From Cupriavidus sp. D384 (GTDB lineage: Bacteria; Pseudomonadota; Gammaproteobacteria; Burkholderiales; Burkholderiaceae), in NCBI RefSeq assembly GCF_001652915.1, contig NZ_BBQI01000007.1, positions 1 through 64,000 of the forward strand: DNA of 64,000 bases, written 5' to 3'. The notes under the pieces were generated by a model, which was given only the letters and a program-made list of their open reading frames with translations, had not been told where the DNA came from and made no database searches. This document shows positions 36,002 to 46,209 of this stretch, in pieces. Position 1 is the stretch's first letter. Each line of letters begins with the position of its first letter. The translations under genes were made by a program, and so were the position numbers.

Positions 36002-36953
36002 AGAATCCGCTTCCGGCGCAACTGATGCTGCCGGCGCATCCCGCGCAACCGTGGTGCTGCGCGACGTGGCCCGACACTATGGCGCCGTGCACGCCGTGGA
36101 TGGCGTCAGCCTGCAGATGCATGCGGGCGAGATGTTCGGCCTGATCGGCCACAACGGCGCGGGCAAGAGCACGCTGTTCAGGATGATGCTGGGCCTGGTA
36201 CCGGCGTCGCGCGGCACCATCGAGATCGATGGCGCGGCCGTGGGCACCGCCGCCTTCCGCGCCGCGCGCGGGCGCATCGGCTACCTGCCCGAGAACCTGG
36301 TGCTCTATGACAACCTCAATGGGCTCGAGACGCTGCGCTTCTTCGCCCGCCTGAAGGGTGCGGATGCGCAAGACTGCCCCGCCCTGCTGGAACGATTCGG
36401 GCTGGCGCACGCCGCACAGCGCCCGGTGCGCGAGTACTCCAAGGGCATGCGGCAACGGCTGGGCTTTGCGCAGGCGTTGCTGGGCGCGCCACGCGTGCTG
36501 TTTCTCGATGAACCGAGCAATGGCCTGGACCCGCTGGCCCTGCGCGACGTGCACGCGATCCTGCGCGAGCAGAAGGAAGCGGGCGTCACCATCGTCATCA
36601 CTTCGCACATCCTCAGCGAACTGCAGGAGCGCGTGGACCGGCTTGCGCTGCTGGCCAATGGCCGCGTGCAGGCGATGGGCACGGTGGACGCGCTGCGCGG
36701 CCGCCACAAGTTGCCGCTGCAGCTGCGCGTGCGCATTGTGCCGGGCACGCTGCCCGTGATCCGCCGGCGGCTGGAATCGCTGCCCGAAGTGGGCCTGCGC
36801 GGCACCGGCCTGGAATTCCGGCTCGACTGCCCGCGCGAGACCAAGATGACGCTGGTCGGGCTGCTGGCCGACTGTATCGACGACCTGCGCATCGACGAGC
36901 CGACGCTCGAGGATGTGTTCTTTGGCGCGGAGCCCCGGCATGCAGTGCATTGA
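35988..36953 (+). CDS. nosF: NosF, ABC transporter ATPase
   Basis: 321 aa. Walker A GHNGAGKS, Q-loop region ENLVLYDNLNG, signature YSKGMRQRLGFAQALL, Walker B VLFLDEPSNGLDPLA and the switch His in TSHILSEL. It powers NosY for export of a sulfur species used in CuZ assembly, with NosD as periplasmic partner. The start is GTG at 35988, inside the end of nosD, with GGAG 8 nt upstream. A longer frame from 35940 lacks a ribosome binding site. Confidence 0.95.
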   Translation: MTNPRESASGATDAAGASRATVVLRDVARHYGAVHAVDGVSLQMHAGEMFGLIGHNGAGKSTLFRMMLGLVPASRGTIEIDGAAVGTAAFRAARGRIGYLPENLVLYDNLNGLETLRFFARLKGADAQDCPALLERFGLAHAAQRPVREYSKGMRQRLGFAQALLGAPRVLFLDEPSNGLDPLALRDVHAILREQKEAGVTIVITSHILSELQERVDRLALLANGRVQAMGTVDALRGRHKLPLQLRVRIVPGTLPVIRRRLESLPEVGLRGTGLEFRLDCPRETKMTLVGLLADCIDDLRIDEPTLEDVFFGAEPRHAVH

Positions 36954-37764
36954 ATGGCGCCAGATCGCCACCGTGGCGAACAAGGAATTCCGGGATCGCC
37001 TGCGCAACCGCTGGGTACTGGCTATCGCGCTGGTCTTCGCGGCGTTTTCGCTGGTCATCGGCTATTTCGGCGGCGCGCAGCAGGGCGAGATCGGCATGCG
37101 CTCGGCGGCCTTTGTCGTGGCAAGCCTGGTCAGCCTGGCGATCTACCTGATCCCGATGATTGCGCTGCTGCTGGGCTTCGATGCGATTGTCGGGGAACGC
37201 GAGCGCGGGTCGCTGGACCTGCTGCTGGCCTACCCGCTGACACGCCTGGAGCTGCTGCTGGGCAAGTACCTGGGCCTGGCGGCCGCGCTGACGCTATCGA
37301 CACTGGCAGGCTTTGCCACGGTGGGCGTACTGCTGTTCGCGCAGTTCGGCACCGGCATGCTCGGCCAGTTCCTGCGTTTTGTCGGCAGCGCGGTGCTGCT
37401 GGGGCTGGCGTTCCTGAGCATTGCAGTACTGCTTTCGGTGATCGCCCGCGACCGCGCGCGGGCATCGGGCCTGGCTATCGCCCTGTGGCTCTTTTTCGTG
37501 CTGGTGTTCGACCTGTTGCTGCTGGGCACGCTGGTCGCCACGGGCGGCCAGTTTGGCGATACCGCCATGGCGGCGGTACTGCTGCTGAACCCGGCCGACC
37601 TGTTCCGCATCCTCAATGTGTTCTCGCTGGACGCCGTACGCGACATGTACGGCCTGGCGAGCGTCGTTCCCCCCATTCTCGCCAACCCCTGGGCACTCGG
37701 CGGCGCCATGCTCGCGTGGATTGGCGCGCCGCTGTTGCTTGCCATCTGGAGATTCCGGACATGA
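36940..37764 (+). CDS. nosY: NosY, ABC transporter permease
   Basis: 274 aa with six predicted membrane segments, ABC-2 type permease. It has the family's N-terminal NKEFRDRLRNRWVL coupling region and GFDAIVGERERGSLDLLLAYPLTR. It pairs with NosF and NosD in CuZ maturation. ATG 36940 lies within the nosF end and has GGAG 7 nt upstream. The stop overlaps nosL by ATGA. Confidence 0.94.
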   Translation: MQCIEWRQIATVANKEFRDRLRNRWVLAIALVFAAFSLVIGYFGGAQQGEIGMRSAAFVVASLVSLAIYLIPMIALLLGFDAIVGERERGSLDLLLAYPLTRLELLLGKYLGLAAALTLSTLAGFATVGVLLFAQFGTGMLGQFLRFVGSAVLLGLAFLSIAVLLSVIARDRARASGLAIALWLFFVLVFDLLLLGTLVATGGQFGDTAMAAVLLLNPADLFRILNVFSLDAVRDMYGLASVVPPILANPWALGGAMLAWIGAPLLLAIWRFRT

Positions 37765-38297
37765 ATCGCACACGTCTGCCCCGTCGCACCCTACTCGTGG
37801 GCCTTGGCCTGCTGTCGATCCAGGGCCTGCTGGCCGCGTGTTCGCGCACGGCGGCGGTGGCCATCGCGCCGGCCGACTTCGACCCGGCCACCGCCTGCGA
37901 CCTGGACGGCATGCTGCTGGCCGACTATCCGGGCCCGAAGGCGCAGATCTTCTTCGGGGACCAGACCCGGCCGGTCTGGTACTGCGACACCGTGGAGATG
38001 TTCAGCACGCTGCTGCGGCCCGAGCAGGTGCGCAAGGTGACCGCTGTGTACACCCAGGATATGGCGCTGGCCGACTGGGGCAAGCCGCACGGGCACTGGT
38101 TCGACGCGCGCACCGGCTTCTACGTGGTGGGCAGCCGGCGCCGGGGATCGATGGGGCCGACGATTGCCGGATTCCAGCACGAAGACGCCGCGAAGAAATT
38201 TGCCGATGCATATGGCGGCAAGGTGGTGCGCTTTGCCGACGTGCAGCCCGACATGGTCGACCTGAGCGGCGGCGCCATGCAGGACCACCGCATGTAA
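37761..38297 (+). CDS. nosL: NosL, copper-binding lipoprotein
   Basis: 178 aa. A lipoprotein signal with lipobox LLAACS (Cys27) anchors it to a membrane. The mature part has CDLDGMLLADYPGPKAQIFF with Cys and Met of the Cu(I) site and a second half ending AGGAMQDHRM-like LSGGAMQDHRM. NosL hands copper to apo-NosZ. It ends the nosZRDFYL operon. The 142 bp that follow show no clear terminator. Confidence 0.93.
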   Translation: MNRTRLPRRTLLVGLGLLSIQGLLAACSRTAAVAIAPADFDPATACDLDGMLLADYPGPKAQIFFGDQTRPVWYCDTVEMFSTLLRPEQVRKVTAVYTQDMALADWGKPHGHWFDARTGFYVVGSRRRGSMGPTIAGFQHEDAAKKFADAYGGKVVRFADVQPDMVDLSGGAMQDHRM

Positions 38298-38439
38298 CGG
38301 CATCCCGCACCCGCAGCAGGGCTAATACGCCCGGCGCGGAGGCGTGCTAACTTGCGGCGTTTCCGGATGTGCATCCCGACGCACGCCGGCACGCGAAGCG
38401 CGTCATACGTTCGCAAGCATGCACAAAATGGAGGCCGTC

Positions 38440-39318
38440 ATGCAAATCGCTTTCCTTGGACTCGGCACGATGGGGCTGCCGATGGCCGCAAATCTGCTCA
38501 AGGCCGGCCATACGGTACGCGCCTGGAATCGCTCGCCCGGTCCTGTCGACAAGCTCGTCGCGCAGGGCGCGCAGGGCGCCACAACGGCGGCGGAGGCCGC
38601 CCAGGGCGCCGATGTACTGATCACGATGCTGGCCGACGACGCCGCCACGCGCGACACCATCCTGGGCGGCGGTGCGCTCGACGCGCTGGCCCGTGGCGCC
38701 ATCCATATCAACATGGGCACCGTCTCGGTGGCGCTGGCCCGCGAGCTTGCCGCCCTGCACGGGGCGCGCGGCGTGGCCTACATCGCCGCGCCGGTGCTGG
38801 GTCGCGTCAACGTGGCCGAAGCCGGCCAGCTGAACATCCTCGCCGCCGGCAATGCCCAGGCGCTGACCACCGCGCAGCCGCTGTTCGAAGTACTGGGCCA
38901 GAAAACCTGGATCTTTGGCGACAAGCCGGAACAGGCCAATGCGGTCAAGCTGGGCGTGAACTTCATGATCGGCGCCGCGATCGGTGCCATGAGCGAAGGC
39001 GCGGCACTGGCGCAGGGCTACGACGTCGACCCGGCCGCGTTCCTTGACCTGGTCACGTCCACGGTCTTCGCCGCACCGGTCTACAAGATCTACGGCGGCG
39101 CCATCGCCGAACAACGCTTCGAGCCCGCCGGCTTCAAGCTGGCATTGGGCGGCAAGGACGTCAGGCTGGCCCTGGAGGCCGGCGAACAGGCCAACGTGCC
39201 GATGACCCTGGCAAGCACGCTGCGCGACTCCCATATCGAGGCCATCGCACATGGAGATGGGCACAAGGACTGGGCGGCCTTGGCGCTGACGGCACGGCGG
39301 CGGGCCGGGCGGGGCTGA
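38440..39318 (+). CDS. NAD(P)-dependent beta-hydroxyacid dehydrogenase
   Basis: 292 aa of the 3-hydroxyisobutyrate / 6-phosphogluconate dehydrogenase superfamily. Rossmann motif FLGLGTMGLPMAANLLKAG, then the all-alpha domain with the catalytic Lys region ANAVKLGVNFMIGAA. The substrate-recognition motif is unusual: where most family members read DAPVSGG, this reads AAPVLGRVNVAEAG, closer to glyoxylate/succinic-semialdehyde reductase-like groups. ATG 38440 has GGAGG 5-9 nt upstream. A monocistronic gene after nosL. Confidence 0.9.
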   Translation: MQIAFLGLGTMGLPMAANLLKAGHTVRAWNRSPGPVDKLVAQGAQGATTAAEAAQGADVLITMLADDAATRDTILGGGALDALARGAIHINMGTVSVALARELAALHGARGVAYIAAPVLGRVNVAEAGQLNILAAGNAQALTTAQPLFEVLGQKTWIFGDKPEQANAVKLGVNFMIGAAIGAMSEGAALAQGYDVDPAAFLDLVTSTVFAAPVYKIYGGAIAEQRFEPAGFKLALGGKDVRLALEAGEQANVPMTLASTLRDSHIEAIAHGDGHKDWAALALTARRRAGRG

Positions 39319-39352
39319 GGGAGGTCCATCCAGGAGCGTCGGAAAAAACGCC

Positions 39353-39385
39353 AAAAAAAGGGGTTACGGCAAATACCGTAACCCC
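39353..39385 (-). terminator. intrinsic terminator after the CAU tRNA
   Basis: A 26-nt hairpin (39360-39385, arms GGGGTTACGG and CCGTAACCCC) is followed on the minus strand by seven U from the A7 tract at 39353-39359. It ends the rpoD-tRNA transcript. Confidence 0.9.
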
Positions 39386-39394
39386 TTCGTTCAA

Positions 39395-39473
<79 letters not shown>

Positions 39474-39489
39474 TTAGAAGGCGCGATGC

Positions 39490-42060
39490 TTAGCTGCCTT
39501 CCAGGAAGCTCTTCAGCTTGTCGGAGCGGCTCGGGTGGCGCAGCTTGCGCAGTGCCTTGGCCTCGATCTGACGGATACGTTCGCGCGTGACGTCGAACTG
39601 CTTGCCCACTTCTTCCAGCGTGTGGTCCGTGCTCATTTCGATGCCGAAACGCATGCGCAGCACCTTGGCTTCGCGCGGCGTCAGGCTGTCAAGCACGTCC
39701 TTCACCACGTCGCGCATGGAGCCATGCAGCGCCGCTTCGGCCGGGGCCAGCGTGTTCGTGTCCTCGATGAAGTCGCCCAGATGGGAATCGTCGTCGTCAC
39801 CGATCGGCGTTTCCATGGAGATCGGTTCCTTCGCGATCTTCATGATCTTGCGGATCTTGTCCTCGGGCATTTCCATCTTCTCGGCCAGCGTTGCCGGATC
39901 CGGCTCGTTGCCGGTTTCCTGCAGGATCTGGCGCGAGATCCGGTTCATCTTGTTGATCGTTTCGATCATGTGGACCGGGATACGGATCGTACGGGCCTGG
40001 TCGGCAATCGAGCGCGTGATGGCCTGGCGGATCCACCACGTGGCGTACGTGGAGAACTTGTAGCCGCGACGGTATTCGAACTTGTCCACCGCCTTCATCA
40101 GGCCGATGTTGCCTTCCTGGATCAGGTCCAGGAACTGCAGGCCACGGTTCGTGTACTTCTTCGCGATCGAGATCACCAGACGCAGGTTGGCCTCGGTCAT
40201 TTCACGCTTGGCTTCGCGGGCGCGCTTCTCGCCTTCGGACATCTTGCGATTGACGTCCTTCAGCTCCTTCAGCGGCAGCACCACGCGGGCCTGCAGGTCG
40301 ATCAGCTTCTGTTGCAGTTCGTGCACGGCCGGCACATTACGTTCGACGATCGTGCTGTACGGCTTGTTGTCGGCGACGATGGTCTCGATCCAGTCCAGGT
40401 TCGTCTCGTTGCCGGGGAAGCGGGCCACGAAGTCGGCGCGTGGCATGCCGCACTTGTCGACCACGATGTTCAGGATGGCACGTTCGAGCTTGCGGACTTC
40501 GTCCACCTGACCGCGCAGCGTGTCGCACAGGCGTTCGACGTTACGCGCGGTGAAGCGGATGCCCATCAGTTCGGCCTGGATCGCTTCCTGGGCCTTCACG
40601 TACGGCTTCGACTTGTAGCCTTCCTTTTCAAAGGCACGGCGCATCTTGTCGAACTGCTCGGCGATGATGCGGAATTTCTCCAGCGCGGCAACCTTCAGCT
40701 CTTCCAGCTGGCGGGCCGATGCACCGGCTCCGGCGCCGTTTTCGTCGTCGTCTTCCTCGTCGCCTTCCTCGTCGGCGTTTTCTTCCGACTCCTCGTCCTC
40801 GTCATCGGAGGCGGCCGCGGCGGCCGGCGAGTTGTCCTGGACTTCCTCGGCGTTCGGGTCGATCAGGCCGTCGACGAATTCGTCGATCTTGATCTCTTCG
40901 TTGGCGATGCGCTCGGCGCTGGCCAGGATTTCCGAAATCGTGACAGGGCAGGCCGAGATGGCCATGACCATGTCCTTCAGGCCGGCTTCGATGCGCTTGG
41001 CGATCTCGATTTCGCCTTCACGCGTCAGCAGTTCCACGGTACCCATCTCGCGCATGTACATGCGGACGGGGTCGGTGGTGCGGCCGAATTCGGAGTCGAC
41101 AGTGGACAGCGCGGCTTCGGCCTCTTCCTCGGCCTCTTCCTCGCTGGTGGCCGACGGAGCATTGTCGTTCAGCAGCAGCGTCTCGGCGTCCGGCGCCTGT
41201 TCGTAGACGGCGATGCCGATGTCGTTCAGCGTGGCGACCAGCGTGTCGATCGTTTCCGAATCGACCATGTCGTCCGGCAGGTGATCGTTGATTTCCGCAT
41301 AGGTCAGGTAGCCACGCGACTTGCCCAGCTTGATCAGCGCCTTCAGCTTCTGGCGGCGGACCTCCAGCTCTTCCTCGCTGCCAGCCTGGTTGGACGAAGC
41401 AAATTCCTTGAGCAGCGCCTTTTCCTTGGCCTTGCGGTCCTTGGCCTTCTGCTTTTCGGTCTTGGGTGCCGCCGCGGGCGCGGCGGGCGCGTCGTTGTCG
41501 AAAAACTCTTCAGTCACGTCTTCGGTGGTGCTGTCGTCTTGCTGCATCCCGGCCTTGGGCTTGCGGCCACGCTTCTTCGGCTCCGGCTTGACGGCCGGCG
41601 CGGCAGGACGCTCGGATGCAACGGGTGCGGGAGTTGCGGCACGGGCCTTCGGCGCGGCTGCAGCGGCGCCTGCCTTGGCGCTGCTGGTCCGGGTGCCGGC
41701 CGTCGTTGCCGCACGCTTGCTCTCGACTTCGGTATTCTGCTGTTTCGCCACGGTGATACTCTTGCCTTTCACTGGTGCAGCGGCATTACTGCCGCTTGTA
41801 TTGGCGCTGCTGCCGCTCTCGCGTGCCGAAGTCGAGGGCTTTGAATTTTCGGATGTGCGATTCCTGGCGGAAGTGGTTCCGGCGGGCGCTGAAGCGCTAC
41901 GCGCGGACTTTGCTGGCGCAGACCGGGCTGATGTCGTCCTGACTGACGCGGTCGATGTCTTCGCCGCCGTTGTTTTCACGGACGCCTTGCCGCTCCCTGA
42001 TTGGGGAGTTTTGGAGGGAGCCTTCTCGGCTGCCCTTTCGGTTGCTTTGGCCTTTGCCAT
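39490..42060 (-). CDS. rpoD: RNA polymerase sigma-70 (RpoD)
   Basis: 856 aa, the main sigma factor. From about residue 245 it carries region 1.1 ([23 protein letters not shown]), then an acidic non-conserved stretch ([21 protein letters not shown]), region 2 ([32 protein letters not shown] is split over 2.1-2.4), region 3 and region 4 ([20 protein letters not shown]). The first ~235 residues are an Ala/Ser/Thr/Lys-rich extension with KKRGRKPK, far longer than in E. coli. ATG 42060 is chosen; an in-frame start at 42132 is possible. It follows dnaG and precedes a tRNA. Confidence 0.96.
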   Translation of the reverse strand: MAKAKATERAAEKAPSKTPQSGSGKASVKTTAAKTSTASVRTTSARSAPAKSARSASAPAGTTSARNRTSENSKPSTSARESGSSANTSGSNAAAPVKGKSITVAKQQNTEVESKRAATTAGTRTSSAKAGAAAAAPKARAATPAPVASERPAAPAVKPEPKKRGRKPKAGMQQDDSTTEDVTEEFFDNDAPAAPAAAPKTEKQKAKDRKAKEKALLKEFASSNQAGSEEELEVRRQKLKALIKLGKSRGYLTYAEINDHLPDDMVDSETIDTLVATLNDIGIAVYEQAPDAETLLLNDNAPSATSEEEAEEEAEAALSTVDSEFGRTTDPVRMYMREMGTVELLTREGEIEIAKRIEAGLKDMVMAISACPVTISEILASAERIANEEIKIDEFVDGLIDPNAEEVQDNSPAAAAASDDEDEESEENADEEGDEEDDDENGAGAGASARQLEELKVAALEKFRIIAEQFDKMRRAFEKEGYKSKPYVKAQEAIQAELMGIRFTARNVERLCDTLRGQVDEVRKLERAILNIVVDKCGMPRADFVARFPGNETNLDWIETIVADNKPYSTIVERNVPAVHELQQKLIDLQARVVLPLKELKDVNRKMSEGEKRAREAKREMTEANLRLVISIAKKYTNRGLQFLDLIQEGNIGLMKAVDKFEYRRGYKFSTYATWWIRQAITRSIADQARTIRIPVHMIETINKMNRISRQILQETGNEPDPATLAEKMEMPEDKIRKIMKIAKEPISMETPIGDDDDSHLGDFIEDTNTLAPAEAALHGSMRDVVKDVLDSLTPREAKVLRMRFGIEMSTDHTLEEVGKQFDVTRERIRQIEAKALRKLRHPSRSDKLKSFLEGS

Positions 42061-42114
42061 TGGCACGCTCACTTTCGCCAGTAATGGAGAGAGATTTCGC
42101 AATCCAAACCGGGC

Positions 42115-42167
42115 ATTGTAGCACGTCGCCAATCCCCGGCTTCCTGTCAGGTGAGGTTTTCACCTGA
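42115..42167 (-). promoter_or_regulatory. rpoD upstream region: extended -10 and hairpin
   Basis: On the minus strand, TGC-TACAAT (TACAAT at 42120-42115) is a good extended -10 box 55 bp before the rpoD start. Just upstream, TCAGGTGA and TCACCTGA (42147-42167) form an 8-bp inverted repeat. This would allow rpoD expression apart from dnaG. No clear -35 box is seen. Confidence 0.4.
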
Positions 42168-42281
42168 AAAATCAAGGCTTAAGCGATTAGACCCCGGATT
42201 CTTCCGTCGGTTGGGATCACATGCGATGGCTCAAGCCGAAAAACCTGTGTGCTGCGTTTTTTATCGTTTGCCGCGTGGCGC

Positions 42282-44123
42282 CTACTCGTCTTCCGCGTTG
42301 ACGGGCCGCCATCCCATCTGGCGACGGCGCTGCACTTCGGGCATCAGCCAGCGATAGCGCGCCTTGTCGTCCTCATTGGCGGTGCCGGCCTGGATGGCGG
42401 CCAGCAGTGTCTCCAGTTCGCGCTGCAGCGGGTCTGCCAATAGCTTGTGTATGGCGCCGTCGAATTCAAGTGTCGCAAGCGCCTCTTCCATTTCTTCCTT
42501 CAGCACAGCCGCACGGGCGGCGGCATAGACGTCCGCATAGGGCGTCTGGGCCAGTTGCTCGTTGAATGCCGCGAAATTCATGGTGCCCTGGATGCCGTCG
42601 CAGGCCGCCACCAAGTGAGCAAGCACTTCGGTTTCCGGCCGCTGGGGATCAAGCAGCAAGGCGCGCGCATCATCGTCCAGCCGGCTCGCGAGCGACGGAT
42701 AGCTCATGAGCAGCTGGATCACCTGCTGCTCCAGCCCCGTGGGCGCCTGGCGCTTGGCGCGCGGGCGTGGTTGCGAGAAACGGCCCACGCGCGACGAATC
42801 GCTGCCCAGCCCGCACACTGCCTCGATTTCGGCAGGCGTCGTACCGGTAGCATCGGCAAGTTCGCGCACAATCTGTAGCCGCAGGCCGCCGGCCGGCATG
42901 GCCTGAAGCAGCGGCTTTGCCTCGAACTGGGCGCGGGCGCGTCCCTCGGGCTGGCGCAGGTCCTGCTCTTCCGTGACGATCTGGAGCAGGAAACGCGACA
43001 GCGGCATCGCATTCTGCACCTGGCGCGCAAACGCGTCGGTGCCCTCTTCCCGCACATAGCTGTCGGGATCGTGCTCGGCGGGCAGAAACAGGAAGCGGAT
43101 GGTCTTGTTGTCGGCCACGTGCGGCAGGCAGGCCTCCAGCGCACGGCGCGCGGCGCGGCGGCCTGCGGCATCGCCGTCGAACGAGAACACCACGGCGTCG
43201 GTCTGGCGCAGCAGCTTCTGCACGTGCACCGCCGTGCAGGCCGTGCCCAGCGTGGCGACGGCATTGGCAAAGCCAAGCTGCGCCAGCGCCACCACGTCCA
43301 TATATCCCTCCACCACCAGCACGTAGCCATTCTCGCGAATGGCATGACGCGCCTCGAACAGGCCGTAGAGCTCCGTTCCCTTGCTGAAGAGCGGCGTTTC
43401 GGGGGAATTCAGGTATTTTGGCTCGCCTTGGCCCATCACCCGGCCGCCGAAGCCAATCACATTGCCCTTGGTATTGCGGATCGGGAACATGATCCGGTCG
43501 CGAAACCGGTCGTAGCGGCGCGGCTTGCCATCGGCATCGCGCTTGTCCTGCGACTCGATCAACAGGCCGTTCTCCACAAGTGGCGCAGCCGTCGCATCGT
43601 CGCGGTAGGTGCCGAATACGGCTTCAAGGCCCTGCCAGTCGTCAGGCGCGTAGCCGAGGCCGAACCGTACCGCGATCTCGCCGGTCAGCCCGCGACCCTT
43701 CAGGTACTGGATGGCCTGGGGCGCCCCGCGTAGCTGTTTCTTGTAGAAGTCCGTGGCCCGCGACATGGCGTCGCTCAGCGCCACCGAACGGGCCTGCTGC
43801 TCCGCGCGCTGGGCGGGTGGCAGGCTGTTGCGCTCTTCGGGGACGGACAAACCCACCGATTGCGCCAGTTCGCGCACCGCGTCGGGGTAGGACTGGCCCG
43901 AGTACTCCATGAGGAAGCCGATGGCGGACCCGTGGGCACCGCAGCCGAAGCAGTGATAGAACTGCTTGGTCGGGGATACCGTAAACGACGGGGATTTTTC
44001 GTTGTGGAACGGGCACAGGCCCATGAAATTGGCCCCGCCCTTCTTCAACTGCACGTACTTGCCCACCACGTCGACAATGTCCACGCGGTTGAGCAGGTCC
44101 TGAATGAAGGATTGCGGAATCAC
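42282..44123 (-). CDS. dnaG: DNA primase
   Basis: 613 aa. CHC2 zinc domain (LCPFHNEKSPSF and FYHCFGCGAHGS), RNA-polymerase core with EGYMD, the TOPRIM acidic residues in DAVVFSFDGDAAGRRAA, and a C-terminal helicase-binding domain (about 430-613) suited to DnaB. The start codon is GTG at 44123 (reading MIPQSFIQDLL). Part of yqeY-dnaG-rpoD, the macromolecular synthesis group, but no rpsU is found upstream. Confidence 0.96.
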   Translation of the reverse strand: MIPQSFIQDLLNRVDIVDVVGKYVQLKKGGANFMGLCPFHNEKSPSFTVSPTKQFYHCFGCGAHGSAIGFLMEYSGQSYPDAVRELAQSVGLSVPEERNSLPPAQRAEQQARSVALSDAMSRATDFYKKQLRGAPQAIQYLKGRGLTGEIAVRFGLGYAPDDWQGLEAVFGTYRDDATAAPLVENGLLIESQDKRDADGKPRRYDRFRDRIMFPIRNTKGNVIGFGGRVMGQGEPKYLNSPETPLFSKGTELYGLFEARHAIRENGYVLVVEGYMDVVALAQLGFANAVATLGTACTAVHVQKLLRQTDAVVFSFDGDAAGRRAARRALEACLPHVADNKTIRFLFLPAEHDPDSYVREEGTDAFARQVQNAMPLSRFLLQIVTEEQDLRQPEGRARAQFEAKPLLQAMPAGGLRLQIVRELADATGTTPAEIEAVCGLGSDSSRVGRFSQPRPRAKRQAPTGLEQQVIQLLMSYPSLASRLDDDARALLLDPQRPETEVLAHLVAACDGIQGTMNFAAFNEQLAQTPYADVYAAARAAVLKEEMEEALATLEFDGAIHKLLADPLQRELETLLAAIQAGTANEDDKARYRWLMPEVQRRRQMGWRPVNAEDE

Positions 44124-44341
44124 CCGACTGACCGTCCTGATGCCAAGGCGTGCCGGACGCGCCGGCGGCCATTTTTCTGGAATGCGTGACCGGAACGTCG
44201 CCCGGCAGCTATCGAATCATTGTAGTGCAGCCGCAACGGAACGCCGCCCTTTGCCGACATTGAGCGCCAAGCCCCCTCAACCGGACGCCAACTCCGTGCT
44301 TCGCAACTAATAATCCTGCTTATATCTGACGCAACTGTCAA

Positions 44342-44791
44342 TTATTTCGGCGCCAGGGCAGCCTTGACCAGGCCCGACACGGCCGTCATGTCGGCACGGC
44401 CAGCCAGACGGGCTTTCACCAGGCCCATGACCTTGCCCATGTCCTGCGGGCCCGTGGCGCCGGCTTCGGTCACGGCCTTCTGCACCTCGGCGGCCACTTC
44501 GGCTTCCGACAGCTGCGCGGGCATGTAGGCCACCAGCACGTCGACCTCGGCCTTTTCCTTGGCCACCAGATCATCGCGGCCGGCCTGCTCGAACTGGCTG
44601 ATCGAGTCCTTGCGCTGCTTGATCATCTTGTCGATGACGGCGGTCACGGCGGCGTCATCCAGTTCCACGCGCTCATCCACCTCACGCTGCTTGATGGCGG
44701 CCTGCAGCAGGCGGATCGTGCCGAGGCGCTCGGTTTCGCGGGCGCGCATGGCGGCCTTCATGTCGTCAGTAATGCGGGCTTTCAAGGACAT
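44342..44791 (-). CDS. yqeY: GatB/YqeY domain protein
   Basis: 149 aa, all-helical YqeY family, related to the tail of the amidotransferase subunit GatB and possibly tRNA-binding. It has LKARITDDMKAAMRARETERLGTIRLL at the N-terminus (residues 3-29) and YMPAQLSEAEV with GKVMGLVKARLAGRADM in the second half. ATG 44791 has GGAAG 7 nt upstream. Cotranscription with dnaG is likely in spite of a 218-bp gap that holds no gene. Confidence 0.93.
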   Translation of the reverse strand: MSLKARITDDMKAAMRARETERLGTIRLLQAAIKQREVDERVELDDAAVTAVIDKMIKQRKDSISQFEQAGRDDLVAKEKAEVDVLVAYMPAQLSEAEVAAEVQKAVTEAGATGPQDMGKVMGLVKARLAGRADMTAVSGLVKAALAPK

Positions 44792-44834
44792 GGCAATCTT
44801 CCGAAAAAATGGGTGGCAACTGGGACCATAACGC

Positions 44835-44869
44835 AAAAACCCGCCGGAGCCATGGCCCGTAGCGGGTTT
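44835..44869 (-). terminator. intrinsic terminator upstream of yqeY
   Basis: AAACCCGC (44837-44844) pairs with GCGGGTTT (44862-44869), and the minus strand continues with U. It would end the transcript of the YhiN-type gene before yqeY. Confidence 0.7.
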
Positions 44870-44973
44870 CTTGCCGAAGCGAAGCGTCGGTCAAAAGGGA
44901 ACGAAGCGCCTCACCGGTCATGTGCGAGAGCGCCGATTGTATCGCATGGCCTGCGCCACTGCATTGGCGCCAC

Positions 44974-46209
44974 TTATCCGGAAACGCCGCGCGCCGCCTC
45001 GGCGGCGGCCTCGCCCGCCGCCACGGCCGACGCCCAGGCCCACTGGAAGTTGTAGCCGCCCAGCCAGCCGGTCACGTCCACCACTTCGCCAATGAAGTAC
45101 AGGCCGTCGACATCACGTGCCATCATCGTCGTCGACGACAGCCCCCGGGTGTCCACGCCACCGAGCGTGACCTCGGCCTTCTTGTAGCCCTCGGTCCCCG
45201 ACGGCACCAGGCGCCAGCGGTTGAGCGTCTCGCCCAGCTGGCGCAGCGCCTTGTCCGGCATGTCGGCCACCGCCTGCGCACCCTGCAGACCCACGGCGGC
45301 GCACCAGGCATCGGCCAGTCGAGATGGCAGGCGCTCGGCCAGCAGATTGTCCAGATGCTTGCGCCCACCCTTCTTGTGGCCGATCAGCCAGTCCGTGGCG
45401 TCCTCGCCGTCGAAGAGGTCGATCTCGATCGGGGTGCCGGGCCGCCAGTAGCTGGAAATCTGCAGCACGGCCGGGCCTGACAGGCCACGGTGCGTCCAGA
45501 GCAGGTCTTCCTTGAATGCACCGGCCGTCTTGCCGCTGCCGGTGGCGATATCGATTTCCATCGACACCCCGGCCAGCGGCACGAATGGCTGCCAGGCCTG
45601 ACCGTCGAAAGTCAGCGGCACCAGCGCCGGGCGGGTTTCCACGATCTTGAGCCCGAACTGGCGCGCGATGCGGTAACCGAAATCCGTGGCGCCAATCTTC
45701 GGGATCGACAGCCCGCCCGTGGCGACCACCACCGCCCCGGCGCGCACAATGCCCTGCCTGGTCAGCAGCAGGTAGTCATCGCCTTCCTTGCGGATCTCGT
45801 CGATCGTGCAGCCGGTCTGCCAATGTAGGCCTCCCGCATCACATTCGGTACGCAGCAGGTTGATGATGTCTTCGGCGCTGTTATTGCAGAACAGCTGGCC
45901 GCGATGCTTTTCGTGCCAGCCGATGTCGTAGCGGCGCAGCAGGCCCAGGAAATCCTGCGGCGTATAGCGGGCCAGCGCAGACCGGCAGAAATGCGGGTTC
46001 GTCGACAAGTAGTTGGCCGGGCCGGCCTGCAGGTTCGTGAAATTGCAGCGGCCGCCGCCCGAGATGCGGATCTTCTCGGCCAGCCGCGTGGCATGGTCGA
46101 TCAGCACCACGCTTGCGCCGCGCTGGCCGGCCACGGCGGCACACATCATGCCGGCCGCACCCGCGCCCAGCACCGCCACGTCGAACCGGTCTTTCCTGCC
46201 TTGTGTCAT
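44974..46209 (-). CDS. HI0933/YhiN-family flavoprotein
   Basis: 411 aa. FAD-binding Rossmann motif VLGAGAAGMMCAAVAGQRG, the signature GGGRCNFTN (residues 52-60), VVVATGGLSIPKIGATDFGY, and the C-terminal GLYFIGEVVDVTGWLGGYN-like end. Members are NAD(P)/FAD-dependent oxidoreductases (HI0933, YhiN, and BaiN in bile acid dehydroxylation), and the native substrate in most bacteria is unknown. Divergent from tsaD. Confidence 0.92.
   Translation of the reverse strand: MTQGRKDRFDVAVLGAGAAGMMCAAVAGQRGASVVLIDHATRLAEKIRISGGGRCNFTNLQAGPANYLSTNPHFCRSALARYTPQDFLGLLRRYDIGWHEKHRGQLFCNNSAEDIINLLRTECDAGGLHWQTGCTIDEIRKEGDDYLLLTRQGIVRAGAVVVATGGLSIPKIGATDFGYRIARQFGLKIVETRPALVPLTFDGQAWQPFVPLAGVSMEIDIATGSGKTAGAFKEDLLWTHRGLSGPAVLQISSYWRPGTPIEIDLFDGEDATDWLIGHKKGGRKHLDNLLAERLPSRLADAWCAAVGLQGAQAVADMPDKALRQLGETLNRWRLVPSGTEGYKKAEVTLGGVDTRGLSSTTMMARDVDGLYFIGEVVDVTGWLGGYNFQWAWASAVAAGEAAAEAARGVSG

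Noticed and set aside
39535-41844. Open frame of about 769 codons opposite rpoD
   Set aside because: A shadow of the rpoD coding strand; Phe/Leu/Val-rich with no recognisable domain.
44124-44341. rpsU between dnaG and yqeY
   Set aside because: No frame of about 70 codons with S21 character on either strand.
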